A stretch of DNA of 64,000 nucleotides from Acetobacter syzygii (GTDB lineage Bacteria > Pseudomonadota > Alphaproteobacteria > Acetobacterales > Acetobacteraceae), in assembly GCF_000964225.1 (NCBI RefSeq), contig NZ_BAMZ01000019.1, forward strand, positions 52,532 to 116,531. The letters are read 5' to 3'. Positions 9,673-18,603 of this stretch are shown here, piece after piece (the first letter of the stretch is position 1; each line of letters starts with the position of its first letter). The position numbers were made by a program, and so were the translations under genes. The notes beneath the pieces are model-generated. The model did not search any database and was not told where the DNA came from. It saw only the letters and a list, made by a program, of their open reading frames with translations.

Positions 9673-10473
9673 ATGGCGGGCAGAGGCGGAATCGTTCTCC
9701 ATACCGAAGAAGACTTCAAAAGCCTGCGGGCAGCGGGCCAACTGGCCGCTGCTACGCTGGACATGATTACGCCTTACGTCAAACCCGGCGTAACCACGGG
9801 CGAACTGGACCGTATTATCCACGCCTATACGCTGGAACATGGCGCTACACCGGGCCCGCTAAACTACCGGGGTTACCCCAAATCCTGCTGTATTTCCGTT
9901 AATCATGTGGTGTGCCACGGCATTCCCGGTGACCGCCCCCTTGTTGAGGGCGATATTGTGAATATTGATGTGACCCCCAAGCTGAACGGCTGGTTTGGCG
10001 ATTCCAGCCGGATGTACACAGTGGGCAAGGTTTCCATCAAGGCTGCCAAGCTGATAACCACAACCTACGAAAGCCTGATGCGCGGGATTGAGGTTGTACG
10101 CCCCGGCGCGACTTTGGGTGATATTGGTTACGCCATTCAGAGCTACGCGGAAAAACACCGCTACAGCATTGTGGAAGATTTTTGCGGTCACGGCATTGGG
10201 CAGGTGTTCCATGCTGAACCGAACATCCTGCACTATGGTCGCCCCGGCGAAGGGATGAAGCTGAAAGCCGGCATGGTGTTTACCATTGAACCCATGCTGA
10301 ATATCGGCAAAGCTGACGTCAAGATTCTGGACGATGGCTGGACTGCGGTCACACGCGATCGCTCATTGTCCGCGCAGTTTGAACATATGCTGGCAGTAAC
10401 CCAGACCGGGTATGAAATTTTTACCCGTTCCCCCGCTGGCCTCGACTGCCCCCCCTACCCAACCCAAGGATAA
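9673..10473 (+). CDS. map: Methionine aminopeptidase type I
   Basis: 266 residues, the typical length for the bacterial type I enzyme that removes the initiator Met. Metal ligands are visible in order: the Asp of NIDVT, the Asp of GDSSRM, the His of GHGIG, the Glu of FTIEP and the Glu of AQFEH. The start at 9673 has GAGGAAG about six bases upstream; the ATG at 9658 and the frame from 9610 are less suitable. The stop is five bases before the ggt start, so the two genes are probably cotranscribed. Confidence 0.95.
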   Translation: MAGRGGIVLHTEEDFKSLRAAGQLAAATLDMITPYVKPGVTTGELDRIIHAYTLEHGATPGPLNYRGYPKSCCISVNHVVCHGIPGDRPLVEGDIVNIDVTPKLNGWFGDSSRMYTVGKVSIKAAKLITTTYESLMRGIEVVRPGATLGDIGYAIQSYAEKHRYSIVEDFCGHGIGQVFHAEPNILHYGRPGEGMKLKAGMVFTIEPMLNIGKADVKILDDGWTAVTRDRSLSAQFEHMLAVTQTGYEIFTRSPAGLDCPPYPTQG

Positions 10474-10478
10474 GCTGC

Positions 10479-12278
10479 ATGACAGTCGCCTCCACCACAT
10501 TCTCCTCCCTTGTTATGCGGCATGTGGTGCTGGCGGCAGTGTGTTTGCAGGTCAGTGGGACGGTATTTGCAGCACAGACCACACCTAATGCCGACCCCTT
10601 GGCCTATGGTTCCACCTCGCTCTCCGCCCCACCTGTCGCCACCCCTGTGCCGGGGCAGCATGGCATGGCTGTGTCCGCCCAGAAGCTGGCATCCGATGTT
10701 GGTGCCCATATTCTGGCCAAAGGCGGGAATGCAGCAGATGCCGCTGTCGCCATGGGGTATGCGCTGGCAGTCGTGTACCCCGCAGCCGGTAATCTGGGTG
10801 GGGGTGGTTTTATGATGCTGCGTCCCCCCGGCCAGTCCTCCATTTTTCTCGACTTCCGGGAAAAAGCCCCTCTTGCAGCCACACCAGACATGTATCTGGA
10901 CAGCAAGGGCAATGTTATTCCCGATCAATCCGTACTGGGGTGGAAAGCCGTTGCCGTACCCGGTACCGTTGCAGGGTTGGACAGGGTGCTGACCCGATGG
11001 GGGCATCTGCCCCGGCAGACCGTTATGGAACCGGCCATTCAACTTGCCCGTGACGGATTTGTGCTGGGAGAAGGAGATGTGGAACTCCTGAACACCTCCA
11101 CATCTGCGTTCCTTAAAGACCCATATGCCCGCAAAATATTCCTGCGCCCCGATGGCACGCCCCTGCGCCCCGGTGACAGGCTGGTCCAAAAAGATCTGGC
11201 GCACTCGCTGGAACTGATTGCACACAAAGGAGCCGATGCTTTTTACAAAGGCCCCATTGCTGCCAGCCTGCTTGCCCAGTCCAAGGCACATGGAGGCATA
11301 TTGCAGGCAGCGGATTTTGAACGCTACAAACCGCGCGAACTTGCTCCCATAAAATGTTCCTACCGTGGTTTTCTGGTGGAAACAGCGCCGCCACCCAGTG
11401 CTGGCGGCATAGCCCTGTGCGAAATGCTGGAAATACTGGCCGGGTATGACATGCACGCCCTTGGCCTGCACTCGGCTCCTGCTCTGCAGCATGAAATTGA
11501 AGCCATGCGCCATGCCTATTCCGACCGGCGGAATCTGGGCGACCCGGCTTTTGTCCACAACCCTGTCAGCAGCTTGCTGGACCCTGCCTATATTGCCAGC
11601 ATTCGTGCGCACACACCTGACAATCACGCTGTGCCTTCAGCCGACCTGCGCGCAGGAGTAGCCGCGCCAGAAAAACAGGAAACCACCCAGTTTTCGGTTA
11701 TTGACCAGAATGGCTTTGCCATTTCCACCACCTACACACTCAACGGCTGGTTTGGGGCCAAGGTGATGGGGGGGGAGACCGGCATTATGATGAATGACGA
11801 GATGGATGATTTTTCCATCAAGCCCGGTGCCCTGAACATGTTTGGCATTCCCGGCAGCAAGGCCAATGCCATAGCACCGGGCAAAACCCCTCTTTCCTCC
11901 ATGGCACCCACCATTGTCTCGCGCAATGACAGACCGGTTATGGTTATTGGCAGCCCCGGCGGGTCGCGCATTCCCACCATTGTTCTGTCTGTTCTTCTGG
12001 GCGTTGTGGATTACGGACTTAACATCCAGCAGGCCATAGACCTGCCACGCCTGCATGAACAGTGGATGCCAGAGACTGTAGAAGTCGAAGAAGGCGCCTT
12101 GACCCAACAGGTCCAGCATACTCTTGAGCAGGAGGGGTACAGCTTTGTCCTCCATGCACCTTGGGGAATCCCGGAGGGTATTCTGGTCGGTGGGCCTAGC
12201 CTGAACACCAGAGGGTCTGCCCGTTTTTATGGGGGGGCTGACCACCGCCACCCCGGAGGAGCTGCGGTAGGGGAGTAA
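10479..12278 (+). CDS. ggt: Gamma-glutamyltranspeptidase
   Basis: 599 residues. An N-terminal export signal ends near VFA|AQ. The proenzyme cleaves itself before a Thr; here TTQFSV with Thr402 matches the start of the small subunit and its nucleophile. GNAADAAVA and NLGGGGFM near the N-terminus, and GSPGGSRIP near the C-terminus, are family signatures. The periplasmic enzyme hydrolyses glutathione or transfers its gamma-glutamyl group. AAGGA is eight bases before the ATG, overlapping the end of map. It converges with epmB with 24 bases between the stops. Confidence 0.95.
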   Translation: MTVASTTFSSLVMRHVVLAAVCLQVSGTVFAAQTTPNADPLAYGSTSLSAPPVATPVPGQHGMAVSAQKLASDVGAHILAKGGNAADAAVAMGYALAVVYPAAGNLGGGGFMMLRPPGQSSIFLDFREKAPLAATPDMYLDSKGNVIPDQSVLGWKAVAVPGTVAGLDRVLTRWGHLPRQTVMEPAIQLARDGFVLGEGDVELLNTSTSAFLKDPYARKIFLRPDGTPLRPGDRLVQKDLAHSLELIAHKGADAFYKGPIAASLLAQSKAHGGILQAADFERYKPRELAPIKCSYRGFLVETAPPPSAGGIALCEMLEILAGYDMHALGLHSAPALQHEIEAMRHAYSDRRNLGDPAFVHNPVSSLLDPAYIASIRAHTPDNHAVPSADLRAGVAAPEKQETTQFSVIDQNGFAISTTYTLNGWFGAKVMGGETGIMMNDEMDDFSIKPGALNMFGIPGSKANAIAPGKTPLSSMAPTIVSRNDRPVMVIGSPGGSRIPTIVLSVLLGVVDYGLNIQQAIDLPRLHEQWMPETVEVEEGALTQQVQHTLEQEGYSFVLHAPWGIPEGILVGGPSLNTRGSARFYGGADHRHPGGAAVGE

Positions 12279-12302
12279 GCACTCTTCCTACCATTCTCGT
12301 TT

Positions 12303-13352
12303 TTACAGCCGGTCCAGCGCGTGCGTTTTACCCTCCGGGTCCCGCACCTGTTGTGGCCCCAGTATATAATCTGGACCTAGTGGCACCTTGCCGTACCCGC
12401 CGGGAATATCCAGCACGTAAATAGGCCATGCCAACCCGGTTACGCGCCCCCGCAGGCCAGCCAGCAGACGTTGCCCCTGCTCTACCGGCACATGAAAATG
12501 CGCCGTACCCGGAGCAGGGTCGAGCTGGTGCAGATAGTACGGTCGCATACGGTTTTCCACCATTGTGCGAAACAGGGATTCCAGCGCCTCCTCACTGTCA
12601 TTCACACCGCGCAACAGAACGGATTGCCCCAGCAGGGGAATGCCACGCCGGACAATGCGGCGCAGGCAGGACCGAGCGGTGGGCGCCATTTCCCGCGCGT
12701 GGTTAACATGCACGGCCATCCACATGGCCTTCTCTGTTTCCAGCGCATCCAGCAGGGCATCCGTAACACGCTCAGGTACAGCAACCGGCACACGTGTATG
12801 CACCCGTATGGTGGTGATGTGTGGCATGGCCGAAAGAGCCTGAACAATATCCCCCAGCCGACGGGGGGAGAGCATAAGCGGGTCTCCTCCTGTCAGAATC
12901 ACCTCACGGATCTGCTCATGCGTGCGCAACCAGTCCAGCGCACGGTCCAGTGCCTCCTCATCCAGTACCCCTCCATCTGGTCCCACATGTTCGCGCCTGA
13001 AACAGAAACGACAATACAAAGGGCAGACCAGCAAGGGTTTGAGCAGGGCGCGATCCGCATAACGGTGTACAATACCGGGCACGGGGGACAGGGCATCATC
13101 CCCGATCGGGTCAGACCGCTCTTCTGGTGCAACCAGAAGTTCCTGTGCCGTTGGGATAACCTGCACACCAATCGGATCGTTCGGGCTTTCCATCAGACTG
13201 GCAAAAGCCGGAGGAACCGCCGTAGCATACTGCTGGGCCACGGCCTGCAAATCCGCTCTGCCATCCGGCGGGACCATGCCTGCGGCTATCAGTTCATCTG
13301 GAGTGCGCAGCGTTCGGCTGATCGCAAAAGGGGGCTTGACCGGGGAAGACAT
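12303..13352 (-). CDS. epmB: EpmB / lysine 2,3-aminomutase family radical SAM protein
   Basis: 349 residues. The radical SAM motif CPLYCRFCF holds the three cluster Cys; ILTGGDPLM and a PLP-binding region follow, as in KamA-like enzymes. EpmB converts alpha-lysine to (R)-beta-lysine, which EpmA attaches to elongation factor P. The length (E. coli EpmB is similar) and lack of the long N-terminal part of clostridial aminomutases, plus the divergent epmA next door, favour EpmB. GAGGCGG lies about six bases before the start. The start codons of epmB and epmA are only 20 bases apart. Confidence 0.92.
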   Translation of the reverse strand: MSSPVKPPFAISRTLRTPDELIAAGMVPPDGRADLQAVAQQYATAVPPAFASLMESPNDPIGVQVIPTAQELLVAPEERSDPIGDDALSPVPGIVHRYADRALLKPLLVCPLYCRFCFRREHVGPDGGVLDEEALDRALDWLRTHEQIREVILTGGDPLMLSPRRLGDIVQALSAMPHITTIRVHTRVPVAVPERVTDALLDALETEKAMWMAVHVNHAREMAPTARSCLRRIVRRGIPLLGQSVLLRGVNDSEEALESLFRTMVENRMRPYYLHQLDPAPGTAHFHVPVEQGQRLLAGLRGRVTGLAWPIYVLDIPGGYGKVPLGPDYILGPQQVRDPEGKTHALDRL

Positions 13353-13372
13353 GTACCGCCTCTACTCTGCCC

Positions 13373-14398
13373 ATGTCTGTGTCTGCAACATCTCATCGTC
13401 CCTTTGATGCCCCGGATCCCGAGCATATTCGTGACCGGCTGCCATTTTTAATCCGCCGTAACCTGATCATGCGGGGGGTGCGTGCCTTTTTGGAAGCACA
13501 AGGCTGCGTGGAGGTGGAAACCCCCTACGCCGTGCCTACACCGGGGGAAGAGGTGCATCTGCTCCCCTTCCAGACCATGCGGGAAATGCCAGATGGCCAG
13601 CAGCATCCGCTGTTCCTGCATACGAGTCCCGAATTTGCCATGAAGCGCCTTGTAGCAGCCACCGGGCTAGCCCTGTTCCAGTTTGCACGTGTCTGGCGCA
13701 ATGGCGAGTCCAGCGCGACCCATGCGCCCGAATTTACCATGCTGGAATGGTACCAGCCCAATATGACACTCACCGGCCTGATGGATGAGACGGAAAGCCT
13801 GCTCAAAACCGTGCTCCCCCCCACCGTGCACCGCAACACCTGCACGCTGGACCTGAGCCAGCCCTTTGAACGCCTGAGCATGGAAGAGGCTTTTCGTCGC
13901 CATGCCCGTGTAGACCTGCTGCCAACACAAGGTAACGCGCAGGCCCTTGCCCATGCAGCAGGCTGCTCCCTGCGCGATGGGGAAAACTGGGAGGATCTGT
14001 TTTTCCGCTTATTGCTTGAACGAATCGAACCCACCATTGGCCAGACCCGTCCAACATTTTTAACCCACTGGCCTGCCACACAGGCAGCCCTTGCACGCAA
14101 AGACCCCACAGATCCACGCGTTGCCCTACGCTTTGAGCTCTACGCTGCCGGTATGGAGCTGGCCAATGCGTTTGAAGAGCTTACAGACCCCACGGAACAA
14201 CGCACCCGATTTGAGCAAGACAGCGCCGAACGCCGCCAGCTTTACCCGACCCGCCCCACCTGGCCGATAGACGAAAAACTGCTCTCAGCCCTGCCCAACA
14301 TGCCCCCCTGTTCGGGCATTGCCTTGGGGTTTGACCGGCTGGTCATGCTGGCCACGGGTGCCCCCCGGATACAGGATGTCTTGTGGATACAGGATTAG
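13373..14398 (+). CDS. epmA: EpmA, EF-P beta-lysine ligase (PoxA/GenX)
   Basis: 341 residues, a stand-alone class II lysyl-tRNA synthetase-like catalytic core without an anticodon-binding domain. Class II motif 2 is recognisable at FARVWRNGE and motif 3 at GIALGFDRLVML. EpmA activates beta-lysine and ligates it to a Lys of EF-P; efp itself is not in this window. No Shine-Dalgarno is visible before the ATG, and only 20 bases separate it from the epmB start, so the message may be leaderless or have a promoter inside epmB. Confidence 0.92.
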   Translation: MSVSATSHRPFDAPDPEHIRDRLPFLIRRNLIMRGVRAFLEAQGCVEVETPYAVPTPGEEVHLLPFQTMREMPDGQQHPLFLHTSPEFAMKRLVAATGLALFQFARVWRNGESSATHAPEFTMLEWYQPNMTLTGLMDETESLLKTVLPPTVHRNTCTLDLSQPFERLSMEEAFRRHARVDLLPTQGNAQALAHAAGCSLRDGENWEDLFFRLLLERIEPTIGQTRPTFLTHWPATQAALARKDPTDPRVALRFELYAAGMELANAFEELTDPTEQRTRFEQDSAERRQLYPTRPTWPIDEKLLSALPNMPPCSGIALGFDRLVMLATGAPRIQDVLWIQD

Positions 14399-14493
14399 TC
14401 TGCAACATTTAGCCTTAACAGGTGTTTTTTGCTTATCTTCCACCAACAGGATGAATACCGCTGGCGTATTCCATCAGGGGGCAAGTCAGTGCC

Positions 14494-14901
14494 ATGACAT
14501 ACGCAAACAAACTTTTACTGGTCGGGCTTCTGGCCCTTACCGCGTGCCAGGTCCCCAGCGCGCAGGAACGCCGCAGACTCGATTCCATGATCGGGCGGCA
14601 AACGGTTGACGTTATCCGGACCTTTGGTGTGCCCACACGCCAGTTTACAACTGGAAACCACACCTTCCTTGCCTACATCACGCAGGAAACCGACTACTCC
14701 ATGCCCATGGGGGGTGGTTGGGGTTATGGACCCGGCTGGGGTGGTGGCTGGGGCGGCTACGGCGGATGGGGTGGCTGGGGTGGTTACGGCGGAGGCTGGG
14801 GTGGTGGCTTTGGCACAGCCTACACCTATAGCTGCCAGACCAACTTTGAACTGGTCAATGATGTGGTCAAAAGTTGGACAATGCGCGGGGACGGCTGCTA
14901 A
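14494..14901 (+). CDS. Gly/Trp/Tyr-rich outer-membrane lipoprotein
   Basis: 135 residues. The start is a short lipoprotein signal with lipobox LTAC (Cys at 18). The mature part begins with a segment that resembles SmpA/OmlA-type small lipoproteins (RRLDSMIGRQTVDVIRTFG), then from bases 14707 to 14815 a low-complexity repeat of GGW, GGY and GWG units, and a C-terminal tail with Cys-Gln-Thr and a terminal DGC. The repeat is coded by irregular copies of GGCTGGGGTGGT-like units. The function is unknown; envelope surface or assembly is inferred only from the lipobox. Confidence 0.75.
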   Translation: MTYANKLLLVGLLALTACQVPSAQERRRLDSMIGRQTVDVIRTFGVPTRQFTTGNHTFLAYITQETDYSMPMGGGWGYGPGWGGGWGGYGGWGGWGGYGGGWGGGFGTAYTYSCQTNFELVNDVVKSWTMRGDGC

Positions 14902-15017
14902 ACTGGCCTGACCATGCTGTGCCTTCTGACCCGTATCTGCTGCTCCATGCCATGACTGGTCAGGAGGCGCCCCTGTATTCCCCCCACCCAGACACCATAC
15001 CTGCGAAAAAATGGTGC

Positions 15018-15743
15018 ATGTTGGTGGGCCGTCCTTTGCTTTTGGCCACCATGGTGGTTGTGAGCGGGTGCGCACAAAGCCCTGCCCGGCAGGACACGTA
15101 CTTAACCCCTGCCTCCACCTGCGCCGCTATGATGCCCACAGTCTCCGGCACACGCACGTACACCACCGGGCGCAACAGGGGGACCACAGCCAATACCGAT
15201 CAGACCAGCACTCCAATTGATAGCGCAGTCGCTTACAGCAACCCGCAAACACCTGCGTTCTGTGACCGTCCCTTATCAGACACACTGCGTAGCTCCATAG
15301 AACTGGCCGACTACACACACCTGCTGGACACCACGGGTCTGCTCCCCACCTTGCAGCAGGCTGGTCCCTTTACGGTGTTTGCCCTGCCCAACAATGCGCT
15401 GGAAACCTACAACCGGCAAACAGGGGGACAACTCCTTAACCCTGTCAACGCCGCACAGGTCCGCACACTCCTGAGCTACACGATTGTACCCGGTAAATGG
15501 CCACACAAAGCCCTGCGTGCTGCACTTCAAGCAGCTCCAGCCCATAGGCTGTCCCTGCCAACACTAAACGGAGCGCCGCTGGCAGTTTGGGCGGACCCAC
15601 AAAGCGAACAGATTATGGTTGGTGCTACCAACGGCCTTAACAGCCAGTTATGGGTGATGGGAATTCCGCAATCCAATGGGGTTTTATATTTTACCCGTGA
15701 GTTGCTTCTGCCCCCCACAACCGCGGCAGCATCCGTACCCTAA
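15018..15743 (+). CDS. Fasciclin-domain lipoprotein
   Basis: About 241 residues. A signal peptide with lipobox VVSGC is followed by a variable linker and then a fasciclin (FAS1) domain with the typical segments GPFTVFALPNNA, LLSYTIVPGKW and LNSQLWVMGIPQSNGVLYF. FAS1 domains act in adhesion or protein-protein contacts at the cell surface. The start at 15018 is chosen because the lipoprotein signal begins there; ATG 14952 would add 22 residues. The previous gene is also a lipoprotein; whether the two are cotranscribed is not clear. Confidence 0.8.
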   Translation: MLVGRPLLLATMVVVSGCAQSPARQDTYLTPASTCAAMMPTVSGTRTYTTGRNRGTTANTDQTSTPIDSAVAYSNPQTPAFCDRPLSDTLRSSIELADYTHLLDTTGLLPTLQQAGPFTVFALPNNALETYNRQTGGQLLNPVNAAQVRTLLSYTIVPGKWPHKALRAALQAAPAHRLSLPTLNGAPLAVWADPQSEQIMVGATNGLNSQLWVMGIPQSNGVLYFTRELLLPPTTAAASVP

Positions 15744-15822
15744 GGCCCGGAACAGGCAGGCTGAAGGAACCGGGCAGCACCCAAAACCACACGGAACGCC
15801 GTTGTGCCAGATTGGAAGCCCG

Positions 15823-16407
15823 TTAGAGCACCCACGGAGCGGGGTTATCCCACCAGGTCACATCTGGCATGATAAAATCCACATCACACCCAACCAATGC
15901 CGTGGCATCCTCCGGTTTTGCAGCCATGGCTACGGCTGGCAACTCCATCATCATACACCACCACTGGGCAAGGGCCTGCACTGTTTGCGTAGCCTCTGCC
16001 GTGCCTTGTGGCCCGGGCGAAAAGCAGATGTAATCTGCGCCTTCCTCACCCGCCCGCATGGCGGCATCCCGGCTGCTCCCAACATCAACACCCAGTTGCA
16101 GTTCGTCGCCAATCTGGCGGCGTACGTCGCGGACTGATGCGGTTGTGTAGGTGTGAGAAAGATGCACACCATCGCAGTCGGTCTGAGCCGCCAGTTCGGG
16201 TGCATTCTCCAGCATCAGGGCGATCCCTTTGTGCTGAACAACTGGTCGAATGGCCGCAATCAGCTCTTGAGCCGCAGCGGGGGTTATCCCTTCTGCCAGA
16301 CGCAGCAGCAAGGCTGCTGGCTGGCAGAAGGCCAAACGTTGTTCCAGTATGGGCAAAAACGCACCGGCGCGCACGAGCGGAGGCGTAACAAGATAGAGTT
16401 CCGACAC
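15823..16407 (-). CDS. ThiE/TenI-like thiamine phosphate synthase family protein
   Basis: 194 residues with a short TIM-barrel pattern: ELYLVTPP at the start, LLLRLAEG, ALMLENAPELA, CDGVHLSH, ADYICFSPG. These correspond to the strands of thiamine-phosphate synthase, including DGVHL and the phosphate-binding region, but the family's GP(I)FPT and the C-terminal VVSAI-like motif are degenerate, so catalysis is uncertain. It starts with GTG with AAGGA eight bases upstream. It is 38 bases after fbaB on the same strand and probably cotranscribed. Confidence 0.7.
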   Translation of the reverse strand: MSELYLVTPPLVRAGAFLPILEQRLAFCQPAALLLRLAEGITPAAAQELIAAIRPVVQHKGIALMLENAPELAAQTDCDGVHLSHTYTTASVRDVRRQIGDELQLGVDVGSSRDAAMRAGEEGADYICFSPGPQGTAEATQTVQALAQWWCMMMELPAVAMAAKPEDATALVGCDVDFIMPDVTWWDNPAPWVL

Positions 16408-16445
16408 GCCAGTTATCCTTCCCGCACGATACGCGCCAACACGCC

Positions 16446-17360
16446 TTAGTTCTTGAAGATGGTAATGATCTGGTCGAGCAGGGCCAGCGCTTCTGCTTTG
16501 GGGCGCTGGAACACGTTACGACCGATAATGGAGCCAAAGCCACCACCATCGTGAATGCCCTGAATGGTTGCCAGCAGGTTGTCCGTGCCGGTGTGTTCAC
16601 CACCAGAGAAAATGACAATCCGGCGGCCACCGAAGCTGGACTGCACAACATGGTTGATACGGGCAGCCAGAGTTGCCACGTCCACCTTGTTCTTTTCATA
16701 CACAGGTTTGCAGGCATCAAGCGCAACAACATCGGTCGGGGGTTTGACCTTAATGATGTGCGCACCGCACAGGGCGGCCATATGGGCTGCATACGCACAG
16801 ACATCCACCGCTGTTTCGGCTTTTTTGTCCAGCACCGGACCGCGCGGGTAGCTCCATACGATCACGGCCAGACCTGCGGACTTGGCTTCTGCCGCCAGTT
16901 CGCGCAGCTCTTCCATCTGGTCGAAGCAGTATTCGGAACCGGGGTAAATGGTAAAGCCAATACCCGCGCAACCCAAGCGCAGCGCATCGGCCACGGTGCC
17001 AGTTACGGCCTGATCTTTTTCGGTGGCAAGGCTGTTGGAGCTGTTGCACTTGAGGATCAGCGGAATTTCACCCGCAAAGGTGGCGGCACCGCATTCCAGC
17101 ATACCCAGCGGAGCAGCATAACCGCTCAGCCCGGCTTCAATCGCCAGCTGGAAATGGTAGTGCGGGTCATAGGCAGCCGGATTGGCAGCAAAAGAGCGGG
17201 CTGGACCATGCTCGAACCCCTGATCGACCGGCAGAATGACCATTTTGCCAGTTCCACCCAGCTTGCCCGCATTGAGCAGGCGGGCCAGATTCGTCTTGGT
17301 ACCGGGGTTATCGCTCTCATACTGGTTGAGAATAGCCTTAACCTTCGGGGTAAGCGTCAT
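16446..17360 (-). CDS. fbaB: Class I fructose-bisphosphate aldolase (DhnA/FbaB type)
   Basis: 304 residues. Landmarks are MVILPVDQGFEHG near the N-terminus, GFTIYPGS, and HIIKVKPP containing the Schiff-base Lys, then IVIFSGGE and GSIIGRNVFQRP with the phosphate-binding loop. The enzyme cleaves fructose 1,6-bisphosphate to two triose phosphates. The start overlaps the stop of the upstream gene as ATGA, so translation is coupled. AAGGA is about ten bases upstream. Confidence 0.95.
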   Translation of the reverse strand: MTLTPKVKAILNQYESDNPGTKTNLARLLNAGKLGGTGKMVILPVDQGFEHGPARSFAANPAAYDPHYHFQLAIEAGLSGYAAPLGMLECGAATFAGEIPLILKCNSSNSLATEKDQAVTGTVADALRLGCAGIGFTIYPGSEYCFDQMEELRELAAEAKSAGLAVIVWSYPRGPVLDKKAETAVDVCAYAAHMAALCGAHIIKVKPPTDVVALDACKPVYEKNKVDVATLAARINHVVQSSFGGRRIVIFSGGEHTGTDNLLATIQGIHDGGGFGSIIGRNVFQRPKAEALALLDQIITIFKN

Positions 17361-17872
17361 ATGGAACAGTCCTTCTTTTGCCTTGTGTCCGGCACATTAT
17401 TTTCCGGATGCTGGTGTTGGCAATAACCGTGGGCGAAATACCCGACAAGAGACGATATGCCACTTAGCGGCATGATAAAGTTAAATGATGATGGACGTTG
17501 GGGCAGAAGTTCCGCTTTTTGCTGTGCATACAGGGCGCTAACTGCCTCATATTGTGGGTTTTGTGGGCGTAGAATGGCAGCTTGCTGCCCACAACGCAAC
17601 GCCATGAGCGCACCCGCCGGGCTGCTGCCGCAATCAAGCACATGCACAAAAGTCCGGCTGGCCGATTCTGCAAGCGCGCTGACCAATGCCTGCCACCAGC
17701 CAACCCCCATAAATGCCACAGCCCCCTGGGGGGAGAGCAGGCCAACGCACCCGGCATACCCAGCCTGATCCGCTACCTGCAAAGCCATGCGTGCGCCAGC
17801 AAGGTCATGCACACACACATACCGGATAGACGCGGAAGAATATGAGAAAAGTGGCCTGTTTTCCGTGAGCAT
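17357..17872 (-). CDS. Conserved-looking protein coupled to fbaB
   Basis: 171 residues, not assigned to a named family. The central part (HVLDCGSSPAGALMALRCG) looks like a conserved alphaproteobacterial pattern near aldolase or glycolysis genes, but this is from memory and not certain. A Gly/Ala/Val-rich beginning (GYAGCVGLLSPQGAVAF) suggests alternating strands and helices; there is no signal peptide and no clear membrane span. The ATGA overlap with fbaB is the strongest sign that it is translated. Start ATG 17872 lacks a good Shine-Dalgarno. Confidence 0.6.
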   Translation of the reverse strand: MLTENRPLFSYSSASIRYVCVHDLAGARMALQVADQAGYAGCVGLLSPQGAVAFMGVGWWQALVSALAESASRTFVHVLDCGSSPAGALMALRCGQQAAILRPQNPQYEAVSALYAQQKAELLPQRPSSFNFIMPLSGISSLVGYFAHGYCQHQHPENNVPDTRQKKDCSI

Positions 17873-17927
17873 GCTTGACGCAATCGCTTTTGCGGGTGAT
17901 TCCTTACCCTAAGAGAAGGGAAAAAGA

Positions 17928-18221
17928 ATGCAGGATCAAGCCGTGGAGCCGCACTCACCCCAAGGCAACAGCTATGCCAGCGCATCCGCACGCGCAGGAT
18001 CGGCGGAAGATTCCATCACCCGTCTGGACCGCGCATTGCAGCGCATTTCCTTTGCTCTTGATAAAAAGCAGCAAAAACAGCACCTCACCAGCACACACCA
18101 GCAGGAGCTGCTGGCCAATATTGATGCGCTGATCATGCGTGTACGCGACGCTCTGGAGCAAACCGCGCAGGACACCCCCGGCCATAACCCGCTCCCGCCC
18201 CGGCATGAGGAAGAGAACTGA
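17928..18221 (+). CDS. Small coiled-coil protein upstream of zapA
   Basis: 97 residues. The middle (from about residue 28 to 80) is a charged amphipathic helix rich in Gln, Lys, Leu and Asp and probably forms a coiled coil; both ends are polar and probably disordered. GAAGGGAAAAAG lies just before the ATG. The stop is three bases before zapA, and its gene order is typical of alphaproteobacteria, where a short coiled-coil (DUF4164-like) gene precedes zapA. A role in division is inferred from position only. Confidence 0.75.
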   Translation: MQDQAVEPHSPQGNSYASASARAGSAEDSITRLDRALQRISFALDKKQQKQHLTSTHQQELLANIDALIMRVRDALEQTAQDTPGHNPLPPRHEEEN

Positions 18222-18224
18222 CCC

Positions 18225-18593
18225 ATGGCGCTTGTTTCCGTTCATATTAACGGCCACAGCTATACTGTAGGATGCGAGAACGGGCAGGAACGCCACGTTC
18301 AGGCCATGGCTCATCAGGTTGAACGCCGCGTGCAGCAGGTCCGCAATCTGGGTTTTAGTGGCGAAACCCGCGTACTGGTACTGGCCGCCCTGCTTATGGC
18401 GGACGAAATTCAGGATCTCTCCGGTAACCGCGTGCCCGAGACCACAGCACTGGCCGCACAGGATGCAGAACGCTTGCGGGCGGAACTGGCCCTGACCAAC
18501 AATCGACTGGCTGATCTGGCCGACACTGCGGAATCTCTTGCAGCGGAGATAGAGCGCGCCTACATAGGAGAGGCGGGGCTGCCCGACGCGTGA
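18225..18593 (+). CDS. zapA: ZapA, FtsZ-associated division protein
   Basis: 122 residues. It opens with VSVHINGHSYTVGCENGQE, the usual ZapA N-terminal beta hairpin, then two helices with VLAALLMADEI and a coiled-coil C-terminus. ZapA cross-links FtsZ filaments at the septum. GGAAGAG from the end of the preceding gene lies ten bases upstream. The zapA - 6S RNA - cyclo-ligase order that follows is widely conserved. Confidence 0.92.
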   Translation: MALVSVHINGHSYTVGCENGQERHVQAMAHQVERRVQQVRNLGFSGETRVLVLAALLMADEIQDLSGNRVPETTALAAQDAERLRAELALTNNRLADLADTAESLAAEIERAYIGEAGLPDA

Positions 18594-18603
18594 GGCAAGT
18601 CAT

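Noticed and set aside
10455..11627. 390-residue open frame opposite ggt
   Set aside because: It is the antisense of the clearly identified gamma-glutamyltranspeptidase and has no family pattern.
12471..13451. 326-residue open frame opposite epmB
   Set aside because: Shadow of the radical SAM gene and overlapping the epmA start.
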